This document shows, piece by piece, positions 9,037 through 16,777 of a stretch of 64,000 bases of DNA (within the stretch, counting starts at the first letter, position 1; every line of letters starts with the position of its first letter). This DNA is from Rugamonas sp045984285 (GTDB taxonomy: Bacteria; Pseudomonadota; Gammaproteobacteria; Burkholderiales; Burkholderiaceae_D). The notes beneath the pieces were generated by a model. The model was not told the origin of the DNA and made no database searches. It saw only the letters and a program-made list of their open reading frames with translations. The stretch is from NCBI RefSeq assembly GCF_045984285.3, contig NZ_JBJQIK030000001.1:62001-126000 (forward strand), written 5' to 3'. The position numbers were made by a program, and so were the translations under genes.

Positions 9037-9628
9037 CGTCTTCGCCTTCTTCCTCTTCCTCGGCCGCCTTCTTCGCCGCGCCCCTGGCCTTGGCGTCGAT
9101 ATCCTTCAGGATCTGGAAGATCTCGCGGTAAGCCTTGGGCGGCTTGTTCTCGGCCTGCTCCTTGCGCGCATTGCGGATCAGCGTGCGCAGGTGCTGTACG
9201 TCCAGCTCGGGATTCTCTTCCAGCAGGGTGGTCAGGGCCTTGTCGTCGGCCAGCAGCTTCTCGCGGCGGCGCTCCAGCGCGTGCAGCGCGGCCGTATCGG
9301 CCTTGGAGGCGCCTTTCCAGCCTTCGATGGTCTGGCGGATCACGGCCACTTCCTCATCCGTCAGCGTGCGCATTTTCTTGCCCACGAACTGCAGCTGGCG
9401 GCGGCGGCCTTCGTGATTCTTGATATTCTGGCATTCCAGGATGGCGTCGCGCACGTCCTCAGGCATCGGCACGCGTTTCACGCGGTCGCGCGGCTGCTCA
9501 ACCAGTTCCTGGCCCAGGTCCTGCAGGGCGTCGGATTGGCGTTTGAGTTCGGTTTTGGACGGGCGTTCGTACTTTTCTTCGAATTCGGAAGACTGGAAGC
9601 CGACGGCGCCCCGGTTTGCATTTGGCAT
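9026..9628 (-). CDS. darP: ribosome maturation factor DarP (YjgA)
   Basis: A 200-residue acidic/charged helical protein of the YjgA/DarP (DUF615) family, a late-stage 50S subunit assembly factor. Recognisable segments are SEFEEKYERPSKTELKRQ near residue 15, QNIKNHEGRRRQLQFVGKKMR near 70-90 (broken here by the usual loop), and PPKAYREIFQILKDID near the end. The C-terminal tail EEEEEGEDDEE is strongly acidic. The ATG at 9628 is the first codon that gives a family-length protein; the open frame continuing to 11029 is antisense to pmbA. It is divergent from pmbA and first in a leftward darP-mog-esterase unit. Confidence 0.92.
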   Translation of the reverse strand: MPNANRGAVGFQSSEFEEKYERPSKTELKRQSDALQDLGQELVEQPRDRVKRVPMPEDVRDAILECQNIKNHEGRRRQLQFVGKKMRTLTDEEVAVIRQTIEGWKGASKADTAALHALERRREKLLADDKALTTLLEENPELDVQHLRTLIRNARKEQAENKPPKAYREIFQILKDIDAKARGAAKKAAEEEEEGEDDEE

Positions 9629-9658
9629 GATGAGTAGGGCGCGATAGGGAAACCGCGC

Positions 9659-9687
9659 CTGTAAAAACTGTAAACGGCTGCTATGAT
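9659..9687 (+). promoter_or_regulatory. candidate sigma70 promoter of pmbA
   Basis: A TATGAT -10 box at 9682-9687 is preceded after 17 nt by CTGTAA at 9659-9664, a plausible -35. Transcription would start near 9694, downstream of the ATG at 9683. That argues that pmbA starts at the ATG at 9722. Confidence 0.5.
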
Positions 9688-9721
9688 ACCCGTTTTGAAG
9701 CCTTGCCGAGCCAAACACCCC

Positions 9722-11074
9722 ATGAGCGAATCCCATTTCACCCACAGCCAGGACCAGTTGAAACAGCTTGCGCGCGACGTTTTGCAGTATGCGCGCGAGG
9801 CCGGCGGCAGCGATGCGGCCGTTGAGATCAGCGAGGGCAGCGGCCTGTCGGTGTCGGTTCGCAAGGGCAAAATCGAGACCATCGAGCAGAACAAGGACAA
9901 GGGCATCGGCGTGACCGTGTTCGTGGGCCAGAAGCGCGGCAATGCCAGCACTTCGGACTTTTCCAAGGCCTCGCTGAAGGCGACGGTGGAAGCGGCCTAC
10001 AACATCGCCCGCTTCACGGCGGAAGACGACTGTGCCGGCCTGGCCGAGGAAGAGCTGCTGGAGAAGAATCCCAAGGACTTCAAGCTGTTCTACCCCTGGG
10101 ATATCACGACGGAGGAAGCGGTTGAGCTGGCGCGGCGCGCCGAGCAGGCGGCCTTCGATGTGGACCCGCGCATCACCAACAGCGAAGGCGCTGGCGTGCA
10201 TGTGCAACAGTCGCACTTCGTCTCCGCCAACTCGCGCGGCTTTATCGGCGGCTATCCGTATTCGCGCCACACGCTGTCGGCTACGCCGATTGCGGGCAAA
10301 GGCGCCCATATGCAGCGCGACGACTGGTATACCTCGGTGCGCGATCCGAAAAAAATGGCCTCGCCGGAAGCGGTGGGCCGCTATGCCGCCGAGCGCGCGC
10401 TGGCCCGCCTGCATGCGCGCCAGATGACCACCCGCACCTGCCCCGTGCTGTTCGAGGCGCCGCTGGCCGCTGGCCTGCTGGGCGCCTTCGTGCAGGCCAC
10501 CTCCGGCGGTGCGCTGTACCGCAAGTCCAGCTTCCTGCTCGATACGCTCGGCCAGTCCGTGTTCCCTTCGCATATCCAGGTCGTGGAAGATCCGCACGTG
10601 ATCGGCGGCATTGGTTCCGCACCGTTCGACGAAGAAGGTGTGCGCACCAGCCGCCGCGACGTGGTGAAGGATGGCGTGCTGCAGGGCTACTTCCTGTCCA
10701 CCTATTCGGCGCGCAAGCTGGGCATGCAAACCACCGGCAACGCGGGCGGTTCGCACAACCTGTCGCTGACTTCCTCGCTCACCGGTCCGGAAGACGATTT
10801 CGCGGGCATGCTGAAGAAGATGGGCACCGGCCTGCTGGTGACGGAACTGATGGGCCAAGGCACCAATTACGTGACGGGCGACTACTCGCGCGGCGCTTCC
10901 GGGTTCTGGGTGGAGAATGGCGTTATCCAGTATCCGGTGGAAGAAATCACTATCGCTGGCAATATGAAGGAGATGTTCCAGCAGATGATCGGCATTGGCA
11001 CCGACGTGCTGGTGCGCGGCACCAAGCAAACCGGCTCGATTTTGATTGAGAAGATGGTTATTGCAGGTAATTAA
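9722..11074 (+). CDS. pmbA: metalloprotease subunit PmbA/TldE
   Basis: A 450-residue protein, the same length as E. coli PmbA (TldE). With TldD it forms a heterodimeric protease that trims unfolded peptides, matures microcin B17 and degrades CcdA antitoxin. Family segments visible are GKIETIEQNKDKGIGVTVF, EGAGVHVQQSHFVSANSRG, and the C-terminal GQGTNYVTGDYSRGASGFW with VEEITIAGNMKEMF. The metal site of the complex lies in TldD, so no HExxH is expected here. The start at 9722 gives the family length and lies downstream of the proposed promoter; the in-frame ATG at 9683 falls inside the -10 box. tldD is not in this window. Confidence 0.93.
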   Translation: MSESHFTHSQDQLKQLARDVLQYAREAGGSDAAVEISEGSGLSVSVRKGKIETIEQNKDKGIGVTVFVGQKRGNASTSDFSKASLKATVEAAYNIARFTAEDDCAGLAEEELLEKNPKDFKLFYPWDITTEEAVELARRAEQAAFDVDPRITNSEGAGVHVQQSHFVSANSRGFIGGYPYSRHTLSATPIAGKGAHMQRDDWYTSVRDPKKMASPEAVGRYAAERALARLHARQMTTRTCPVLFEAPLAAGLLGAFVQATSGGALYRKSSFLLDTLGQSVFPSHIQVVEDPHVIGGIGSAPFDEEGVRTSRRDVVKDGVLQGYFLSTYSARKLGMQTTGNAGGSHNLSLTSSLTGPEDDFAGMLKKMGTGLLVTELMGQGTNYVTGDYSRGASGFWVENGVIQYPVEEITIAGNMKEMFQQMIGIGTDVLVRGTKQTGSILIEKMVIAGN

Positions 11075-11128
11075 ATATTTCCATACACTGTATTCTCCGT
11101 AGCGTAGAAAACCAAGGAGACCACAGGT

Positions 11129-12217
11129 ATGGAACGTCGTTCATTTATCAAGAAGGCGGCAGTTGGCGCGGGTGCTGCGACAGTCGTGGCGCCGGCCATG
11201 GCGCAAGCCCTGCCGACCATCAACTGGCGCCTGGCATCCAGCTTCCCCAAGTCGCTTGACACCATCTTCGGCGCCGCCGATACCTTCACCAAGCGCGTAT
11301 CCCAGCTCACCGGCGGCAAGTTCAATATCCGCTCGTTCGCAGCCGGTGAAATCGTTCCCGGCCTGCAGGTCATGGATGCGGTGCAGGCAGGCACCGTGGA
11401 GTGCGGCCACAGCGCCTCCTACTACTACTTCGGCAAGGACGCGACCTTCTCCTTCGACTGCGCCGTGCCGTTCGGGCTGACTTCGCGCCAGCACACCGCA
11501 TGGTTCGACCAGGGCGGCGGCCGCGACCTGACGCGCGCCTTCTTCAAGGACTACAACATCATCAATTTCCTCGGCGGGAATTCCGGCACCCAGATGGGCG
11601 GCTGGTTCCGCAAGGAGATCAAGTCGGTGGCTGACCTGAAGGGCACCAAGATGCGCGTGGCGGGCTTTGCAGGCCGCGTGCTGGAACGCCTGGGCGTGGT
11701 GCCTCAGCAGCTGGCCGGCGGCGACATTTATCCTGCGCTGGAAAAGGGGACCATCGATGCGGCGGAATGGGTTGGTCCATACGACGACGAGAAGCTGGGC
11801 TTCTTCAAGGTGGCCCCGTTCTACTACGCGCCCGGCTGGTGGGAAGCTTCGGCGTCCTTCTCCTTCTACGTGAACATCAAGGAATGGGAGAAGCTGCCGA
11901 AGGAATACCAGGCTGCGATTGAAGCGGCCAGCTATGAGGCGCACGTGGGCATGCAGGCCGAATACGACGTGAAGAATCCGGCGGCGCTGGCGCGCCTGCT
12001 GAAGAACGGCGTCAAGCTGCGCAACTATCCGAAGGACGTGATGGATGCGTGCTACAAGACCGCACAGGCGGTGATGGACGAAGAGGCTGCGAAGAACGCC
12101 AAGTTCAAGAAAATCTATGATCCATGGAAGAGGTTCCGCCAGGACCAGAACCAGTGGGCATCCGTAGCCGAAGCCACGATGCAGAACTACCTGATCAACG
12201 CAGGCCGCGGCAAGTAA
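11129..12217 (+). CDS. TRAP transporter solute-binding protein DctP, paralogue 1
   Basis: A 362-residue periplasmic binding protein of the TRAP mannitol/chloroaromatic (FcbT1-like) group, whose ligands are usually organic acids. It starts with a twin-arginine-like signal, ERRSFIKKAA, cleaved near APAMAQ. The core motifs are NWRLASSFPKSLDTIFGAAD, ELGYW-like positions replaced by SASYYYFGKDATF, and the ligand-region MRVAGFAGRVLERLGV with EWVGPYDDEKLGF. AAGGAG precedes the ATG. It is a single-gene unit closed by a strong hairpin terminator. No permease genes are adjacent; the nearest dctQM pair lies 19 kb away. A close paralogue is at 16778. Confidence 0.9.
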   Translation: MERRSFIKKAAVGAGAATVVAPAMAQALPTINWRLASSFPKSLDTIFGAADTFTKRVSQLTGGKFNIRSFAAGEIVPGLQVMDAVQAGTVECGHSASYYYFGKDATFSFDCAVPFGLTSRQHTAWFDQGGGRDLTRAFFKDYNIINFLGGNSGTQMGGWFRKEIKSVADLKGTKMRVAGFAGRVLERLGVVPQQLAGGDIYPALEKGTIDAAEWVGPYDDEKLGFFKVAPFYYAPGWWEASASFSFYVNIKEWEKLPKEYQAAIEAASYEAHVGMQAEYDVKNPAALARLLKNGVKLRNYPKDVMDACYKTAQAVMDEEAAKNAKFKKIYDPWKRFRQDQNQWASVAEATMQNYLINAGRGK

Positions 12218-12231
12218 GTCGCCGCAACGGA

Positions 12232-12261
12232 GGGCCCCTGATCAGGGGCCCTTCTTTATTT
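12232..12261 (+). terminator. rho-independent terminator after dctP paralogue 1
   Basis: A perfect 20-nt palindrome, GGGCCCCTGATCAGGGGCCC (12232-12251), is followed by TTCTTTATTT. It ends the dctP transcript and its T-tract overlaps the stop region of the convergent lipoprotein gene. Confidence 0.85.
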
Positions 12262-13335
12262 GCAGAGCGCGCTTTTCGGCTCACCGCAGCTGATCATGCG
12301 TCCCACATCGGGATTCACCAGATAGTCGACATGTGCGCGGTCCGGCATCTCGATCAAGCCGAACCAGGCAGGCGCATTCGATACCAGCACATTGTGGACC
12401 GCCACCCCCTCAGCTGCGTAGCGCGCCTTCAGCAGTGTGTATGTCAGCACGTCGTTCGGGTCGGTGAAGGCCACCAGGGTGAGGCGCTGCGGCGCACGGC
12501 GCTGCCTGTCCGATGGGGCGCGCTTCTGCAGCAGCTTTTGCAGGCTGTCGCCGGAGGCGCCGGCGGCCAGCGTGCCGCCATACAGCGGCTTGTCCGCCAG
12601 CGACAGTAGCGGAATCTGGTTGGCGCCCATGATCAGGTAGGCGATGCGGTTCACCGTCTGCATTGCCGCGCTCCGGGTGTCGGCGTGCTCCGTCATCTCC
12701 AGCAAGGTATCGAACAGAATTTTGCTGCCCAGGCTTTCGGCGATAACGACCAGCGGCGCTGCGGGATCGGCATCGCTGGTGGCCTGCAGGATGGCGTCGC
12801 GCATGGCGCTGCGGATCTGGCCGCGCGCCACGCCCTGGTAGATCAGCGCATCGGGGAAGCAGTCGTCCACCAGCCAGTCTTTCACCCGGGCGTTCAGCTT
12901 TGCGCGCTTCGGGGTGAAGGCCGGGGCGCCGGTGCAGATGCCGGACTTGGTGGTCTGGTCGTAGCACAGCTGCTGCTTCAGTGGCGTGGTGAGGGGAGAC
13001 CAGAGCAGCGCCTTGAAACGCAGCTCGCCCGCAGGTGTGTTGACCGACTCCGGAATGACCTCAACGCCGCCCAGCGTGGCGCGCAGGCCAGGGCCCGGTG
13101 AGGTGCCCGCATTGGCGCCCAGCTGCTGCGCCAGGATATCCACCGTTTCGGCGGCCCAGCCGGCATCGTGCGTGCACATGCCGTGCACCACGATGACGTC
13201 GGCCCGTTTCGATGCGGCTTGCGCCGCGAAGTCGATCAGGCCGGGAAACTGGCCAGGCTCGGTCAAGAGCGCAGGCCGGTAAGGCATGGTGCAGCCGGCG
13301 ACAAGAGCCAGCAGCGGGATCATGAGCTTGTTCAT
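12256..13335 (-). CDS. alpha/beta-hydrolase-like lipoprotein
   Basis: A 359-residue protein beginning with a lipoprotein signal, lipobox LVAGC at residues 11-15. VIVVHGMCTHDAGW near residue 48 looks like an alpha/beta-hydrolase oxyanion loop, and LVVIAESLGSKILFD near 195 carries a GxSxG-like nucleophile elbow (A-E-S-L-G). A membrane-anchored esterase or lipase is the best guess; no named family could be assigned. It converges on dctP paralogue 1 and shares that gene's terminator region. Several Cys residues (in QLCYD, KSGICTG, DDCFPD, ISCGEP) may form disulfides outside the cytosol. Confidence 0.7.
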   Translation of the reverse strand: MNKLMIPLLALVAGCTMPYRPALLTEPGQFPGLIDFAAQAASKRADVIVVHGMCTHDAGWAAETVDILAQQLGANAGTSPGPGLRATLGGVEVIPESVNTPAGELRFKALLWSPLTTPLKQQLCYDQTTKSGICTGAPAFTPKRAKLNARVKDWLVDDCFPDALIYQGVARGQIRSAMRDAILQATSDADPAAPLVVIAESLGSKILFDTLLEMTEHADTRSAAMQTVNRIAYLIMGANQIPLLSLADKPLYGGTLAAGASGDSLQKLLQKRAPSDRQRRAPQRLTLVAFTDPNDVLTYTLLKARYAAEGVAVHNVLVSNAPAWFGLIEMPDRAHVDYLVNPDVGRMISCGEPKSALCK

Positions 13336-13391
13336 AGGCGCCTCCTGTACGCCTATCTTGCGACGCTACACGGCGCTGCGCTTGATGCCGC

Positions 13392-14183
13392 TCAATTCAC
13401 GGAGATGGTGAGCACGCGCGTGGCGGGATCGGTCTCGCGGACGAAGCGCGCCACGGCGCTGGTGGTGACGGTGTCGATCTGGCCCGCCATGCGGCGGTCA
13501 AAGGGATGGTCGTCGAAGGCCACGTTGGCGCGGAACATGCGTGCGCCGAGGCGCGTTGCGGCGTTGATCTCCACCGTGATGGGACGGAAGCGCGCGCTGC
13601 GCAGCCACTTCTGCGCTTCCTCGCGCGTTTCCACCTGTCCCTGCGGGCTGGCTGCGGCGGCGTAATTCTCCAGCACCCACTGGTTCGAGTTCTGGTACTG
13701 CGTGGAGAAGGCGTAGGACAGCATATTGTATTTGCGCTGGTGCAGGCGCACGGGGGTACGGCTGGCCAGCAGCTGCGCCAGGCGCTGCTGCGTGGCTTCG
13801 CTCGGGATGACGATCTCCGCCTCGTAGCGGAACATATCGTTCAGGAAGAAGTTGCCAAGGCCTTCGTTGAAGAGGCCCGATTCGGCGGAGCCGCAGTCAT
13901 TCAGTTCATGCACCACGCTCCAGCGGCCCTCGGGGTGGTCGCGCCACACTATGCCCATATGCGAATAGCGCTGGCCATAGCGGGACAAGTCCTGTCCCGC
14001 GCGCGAGATCAGTGCAACCTGCGCGCCGCTTTCATCCAGCGCCTGGAAGCTGCGGTGTGCGAGATTGAGCGCCTTGACCACATCGGCCACGGCCATCGGT
14101 TTCTCGTCGCAGGCCTGGCCGGCCTGCGCGTCCGGCGTCATGCAGGTGAGCAGGAGGACCCAGAATGCGATGGAGCGGATCAT
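13392..14183 (-). CDS. DUF2145 secreted protein
   Basis: A 263-residue exported protein with a signal peptide (about 1-21, ending PDAQA). It resembles the DUF2145 family; segments include ALNLAHRSFQALDESGAQVALISRAG (split by the usual loop), RYSHMGIVWRD and VVHELNDCG. Function unknown. These H and C residues recall NlpC/P60-like peptidase folds, but that is only a resemblance. The ATG at 14183 overlaps the stop of the upstream 135-residue protein gene (ATGA), so the two are coupled. Both read away from an XRE regulator gene. Confidence 0.75.
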   Translation of the reverse strand: MIRSIAFWVLLLTCMTPDAQAGQACDEKPMAVADVVKALNLAHRSFQALDESGAQVALISRAGQDLSRYGQRYSHMGIVWRDHPEGRWSVVHELNDCGSAESGLFNEGLGNFFLNDMFRYEAEIVIPSEATQQRLAQLLASRTPVRLHQRKYNMLSYAFSTQYQNSNQWVLENYAAAASPQGQVETREEAQKWLRSARFRPITVEINAATRLGARMFRANVAFDDHPFDRRMAGQIDTVTTSAVARFVRETDPATRVLTISVN

Positions 14184-14587
14184 GACTGCACGCGGCTGTG
14201 GTGGATCAGCGTCTTGCCGATTTCGTTGGGAATGAAGGCCAGCACCTTGCCGGAAGCGACCAGCAGGTGGCCAGTGGATACCGCCGTCACGCTGACCACG
14301 GTGCCTGCCGCAATCGACAAGCCTTTGGCCGCTTCGCCGCTCAGGCGGATGGTGGCGGTGCTCGCGTCCGAAGCGCCTTCCAGCACCACCTCCAGCCCGT
14401 CGCCGACGGCGTGCACGCTGGTCACTACCATGCTGCCGCCGACAGCGACCGACAGCACGGAACCCGCGACCACGGTGGCCGACAGCTCGCCCAGAGCCCG
14501 TGAAGGATTCGAGCCCTGCGAGCCATCGGCGGCGTGGGCAAGGCCTGCGCTCAGGCTCAAAAGGGTGGCGATCAGCAGTCGTTTCAT
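14180..14587 (-). CDS. small secreted beta-rich protein of unknown function
   Basis: A 135-residue protein with a clear signal peptide (MKRLLIATLLSLSAGLAHA). The mature part is rich in Val, Ser, Gly and Ala, with alternating strands (ATVVAGSVLSVAVGGSMVV, VVSVTAVSTGHLLVASG), so a small all-beta periplasmic protein is likely. I do not recognise a family. The start at 14587 is chosen because GGAGAAC precedes it and the signal peptide follows; an upstream ATG at 14686 would place 33 unlikely residues before it. It is coupled to the DUF2145 gene by an ATGA overlap. Confidence 0.75.
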   Translation of the reverse strand: MKRLLIATLLSLSAGLAHAADGSQGSNPSRALGELSATVVAGSVLSVAVGGSMVVTSVHAVGDGLEVVLEGASDASTATIRLSGEAAKGLSIAAGTVVSVTAVSTGHLLVASGKVLAFIPNEIGKTLIHHSRVQS

Positions 14588-14678
14588 TTTGTTCTCCTTG
14601 TTGTTGGTGACGCCATCTTGGCCGCACCTCGCCCTGCTGGCAACGGAAAACGATACCGTCGAAATGTTTTGATGGTTA

Positions 14679-14716
14679 AGTATCAAAAAATGATACTATC
14701 GCGTCGATATGTCGAC
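14679..14716. promoter_or_regulatory. inverted repeat and extended -10 before the XRE regulator
   Basis: A perfect inverted repeat AGTATCA-N5-TGATACT (14679-14697) overlaps an extended -10 (TGA then TACTAT at 14694-14699) for the rightward regulator gene. A second small palindrome, GTCGA-TATG-TCGAC (14703-14716), spans the start codon. The layout suits autoregulation by the XRE protein and joint control of the leftward secreted-protein pair. Confidence 0.55.
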
Positions 14717-15440
14717 GACTGCCCAACTAATCGATGCCCTGAAACGCGAGCTGAAAGCCAAAGGCATCACCTACGCCGAGCTGGCGCAGCGCCTCGGCAT
14801 TTCGGAAGCGAGCGTAAAGCGCACTTTCGCGCTCAGGAGTTTTTCACTGGAGCGGCTGGAGCAGGTGCTGGCCGCAGTCGGCATGGACTTCATGGAGCTG
14901 GCGCAGGCCGCCACGGATGCGCCGCAGCTCATCACCCAGCTCACGCTGGCGCAGGAGGAAGAGATCATCGGCGACAAGCGCCTGCTGGTGGTGGCGGTAG
15001 CAGCGCTGAACCTGATACCGCTGGAGCACATCGTGGCGACCTACAAGCTGACGGAGGCGCAGGCCCTGGGCTACCTGCTGCGCCTGGACCGCATCGGCTT
15101 CCTGATACTCCGGCCGAACAATAAATACCGCCTGCTGGTGGCGCGCACCTTCAGCTGGATTCCCAATGGCCCGATCCAGACCTACTTCCGGACGGAGGCC
15201 TTCAGCGATTTTCTTGACAGTGAATTCAAGGCGCAGCAGGAACTGCTGCAATTGGTGAGTGTGATGCTGTCGCCGTCATCCACGCGGGCGCTGCTCGACC
15301 GGCTGCGCCAGGTGGCGGACGAATTCTCGCAACAGCACCAGGACGATGCGCGGCTGCCTTACGACCAGCGCCACTCGCTGACCTTCCTGCTTGCCGCGCG
15401 GCCCTGGATGCCGAAAGCCTTCCAGGGCCTGATGCGCTAG
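14709..15440 (+). CDS. XRE-family transcriptional regulator
   Basis: A 243-residue DNA-binding protein. An N-terminal Cro/C1 helix-turn-helix (about 6-62) reads TYAELAQRLGISEASVKRTF. The remaining 180 residues contain a region resembling a winged or PadR-like second half (YKLTEAQALGYLLRLDRIGFLIL) and a helical C-terminus; its ligand is unknown. No Shine-Dalgarno precedes the ATG and the putative -10 ends 9 nt before it, so the mRNA may be leaderless. It is divergent from the secreted-protein/DUF2145 pair, with a palindrome between them. Confidence 0.85.
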   Translation: MSTTAQLIDALKRELKAKGITYAELAQRLGISEASVKRTFALRSFSLERLEQVLAAVGMDFMELAQAATDAPQLITQLTLAQEEEIIGDKRLLVVAVAALNLIPLEHIVATYKLTEAQALGYLLRLDRIGFLILRPNNKYRLLVARTFSWIPNGPIQTYFRTEAFSDFLDSEFKAQQELLQLVSVMLSPSSTRALLDRLRQVADEFSQQHQDDARLPYDQRHSLTFLLAARPWMPKAFQGLMR

Positions 15441-15470
15441 TCGTCCCCGCGCATGCGGGGAACCCAGGGG
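15441..15470. repeat. REP-like GC-rich hairpin, intergenic copy
   Basis: A CCCCGC-GCAT-GCGGGG hairpin (15445-15460) followed by AACCCAGG. There is no T-tract, so it is not a standard terminator. Almost the same arrangement occurs at 21357-21385 inside the start of paaD. Confidence 0.55.
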
Positions 15471-15492
15471 AGTAGCCGCGTCAACGATGGCT

Positions 15493-16620
15493 TCAGCCGC
15501 GGCGCAGTTTCTGCAGCACCGGCTGCAGGATGGCGGCGCCCAGCTTGGCGCTGCGCGCGCCGTTCCAGCCATTCACTTCATCCGGGTCGTTCGCGTTGTC
15601 CTTGAACGGCATCTCCAGCGTCAGCGACAGGCAGCCGAAGAGGTGAGTGATGTGCGGGGAACCCATGGTCAGCACTTCCGGCGTATAAGGCGCGTCCGGA
15701 TAACCGAACTCGCTCTGGAAGTCAGGGCTCGCAATCTTGAAGTCGGCGATGAAGCAGTCTTGCTCGGCCTTCTGTTCCTTGGTGAAGTTCTCCAGCGAGT
15801 CGCTGCCCGCAACAAAGACATAAGGCAGGCCTTCGTCGCCGTGGATATCGAGGAACAGGTCGCAGCCGATTTCCTTCATCTTCTCCTTCACGAGGAAGAC
15901 TTCAGGGCTGCGTTCCATGGTTGGCGTATTCCATTCGCGATTCAGGTTCGCGCCGGCGGCATTGGTGCGCAGGTTGCCGCGCACGGAGCCGTCGGGGTTC
16001 ATGTTCGGCACCACGTAGAACACAGCCTCTTTCAGGCACTGGCTGGCGAAAGGATCGGCCGGGTCGAGCAGCGCTTCCAGCATGCCCTCAACGAACCATT
16101 CGGCCATCGTTTCGCCCGGATGCTGGCGTGCGATGACCCATACCTTCTTCTCCGCTTCAGGATCGCCGACGATCAGCATGTTCATGTCGCGGCCATCGAT
16201 GGTGCTGCCCAGGTCCACGAGCTGGGTCAGTGGCGACAGCTGCGCGCTGTCCAGCAGCGACAGGTGTCGCTCCCACGAATAGGGCTCGAAGTAGGCGTAG
16301 TACACGCTGTCGAATTCAGGCGCGTGCTCGATGGTCATCACTTCGCCATCGAAGCTGGTAGGAACGCGGAACCAGGTGTCGCGGTCGTAGCTGGCGACGG
16401 CCTGGTAGTCCTTCCAGCCCTCCGCGTAAGTGGCTTTGCCTGCGTTCAGGAAGCGGATCGTCAGCGGCACGGCCTGCGCGCCCTGCACGCGGAAGTAGAA
16501 CCACTGGATGATATCGGCGGCGTTATCCTTGCGGATATTGAGGTCGATATCGCCGGCGCTGGTAACGCTGACCACATCGATGGCGCCAGCGTCGAACTGG
16601 CTGCTGATCTTGATAGACAT
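15493..16620 (-). CDS. M14-family zinc carboxypeptidase (cytosolic type)
   Basis: A 375-residue protein with an N-terminal beta domain (about 1-125) followed by a carboxypeptidase domain. Zinc ligands are the H and E of ARQHPGETMAEW near residue 170 and the His of LFLDIHGDEG; the catalytic Glu is in LTLEMPFKD near residue 340. The layout matches the Nna1/cytosolic carboxypeptidase branch of M14, and no signal peptide is present. Bacterial substrates are not established. It is a single gene that reads leftward between the XRE gene and dctP paralogue 2. Confidence 0.88.
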   Translation of the reverse strand: MSIKISSQFDAGAIDVVSVTSAGDIDLNIRKDNAADIIQWFYFRVQGAQAVPLTIRFLNAGKATYAEGWKDYQAVASYDRDTWFRVPTSFDGEVMTIEHAPEFDSVYYAYFEPYSWERHLSLLDSAQLSPLTQLVDLGSTIDGRDMNMLIVGDPEAEKKVWVIARQHPGETMAEWFVEGMLEALLDPADPFASQCLKEAVFYVVPNMNPDGSVRGNLRTNAAGANLNREWNTPTMERSPEVFLVKEKMKEIGCDLFLDIHGDEGLPYVFVAGSDSLENFTKEQKAEQDCFIADFKIASPDFQSEFGYPDAPYTPEVLTMGSPHITHLFGCLSLTLEMPFKDNANDPDEVNGWNGARSAKLGAAILQPVLQKLRRG

Positions 16621-16735
16621 TGTGTGTCCTGTAAAAATAAACGGATGCGCCGTAGCGCAGAGGCGACATGATAGCGGCTTTGCGTCCGGTCCGCACTTTG
16701 CGCCGCACCAAAGCTACAATGCAGCAACATTTTCT

Positions 16736-16758
16736 TAATTGGGGACAGACCCTGATTA
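16736..16758. repeat. short repeat, family GGGGWCAGACCC
   Basis: TAATT, GGGGACAGACCC and TGATTA in succession, 20 nt before the start of dctP paralogue 2. A reverse-oriented version is at 22978-22999, and further copies are at 57331-57441. Confidence 0.6.
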
Positions 16759-16777
16759 ACTACGAGGAGACCCGCCG

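Noticed and set aside
9683..9721. Earlier ATG for pmbA at 9683
   Set aside because: It falls inside the TATGAT box, and the later start at 9722 gives the exact E. coli length.
9629..11029. Long leftward open frame joined to darP (667 residues in total)
   Set aside because: The extension runs antisense through all of pmbA, has no family match, and darP has a good ATG at 9628 with the normal length.
14588..14627. N-terminal extension of the DUF2145 frame past 14183
   Set aside because: It overlaps the small secreted-protein gene on the same strand, and a good ATG with a signal peptide exists at 14183.
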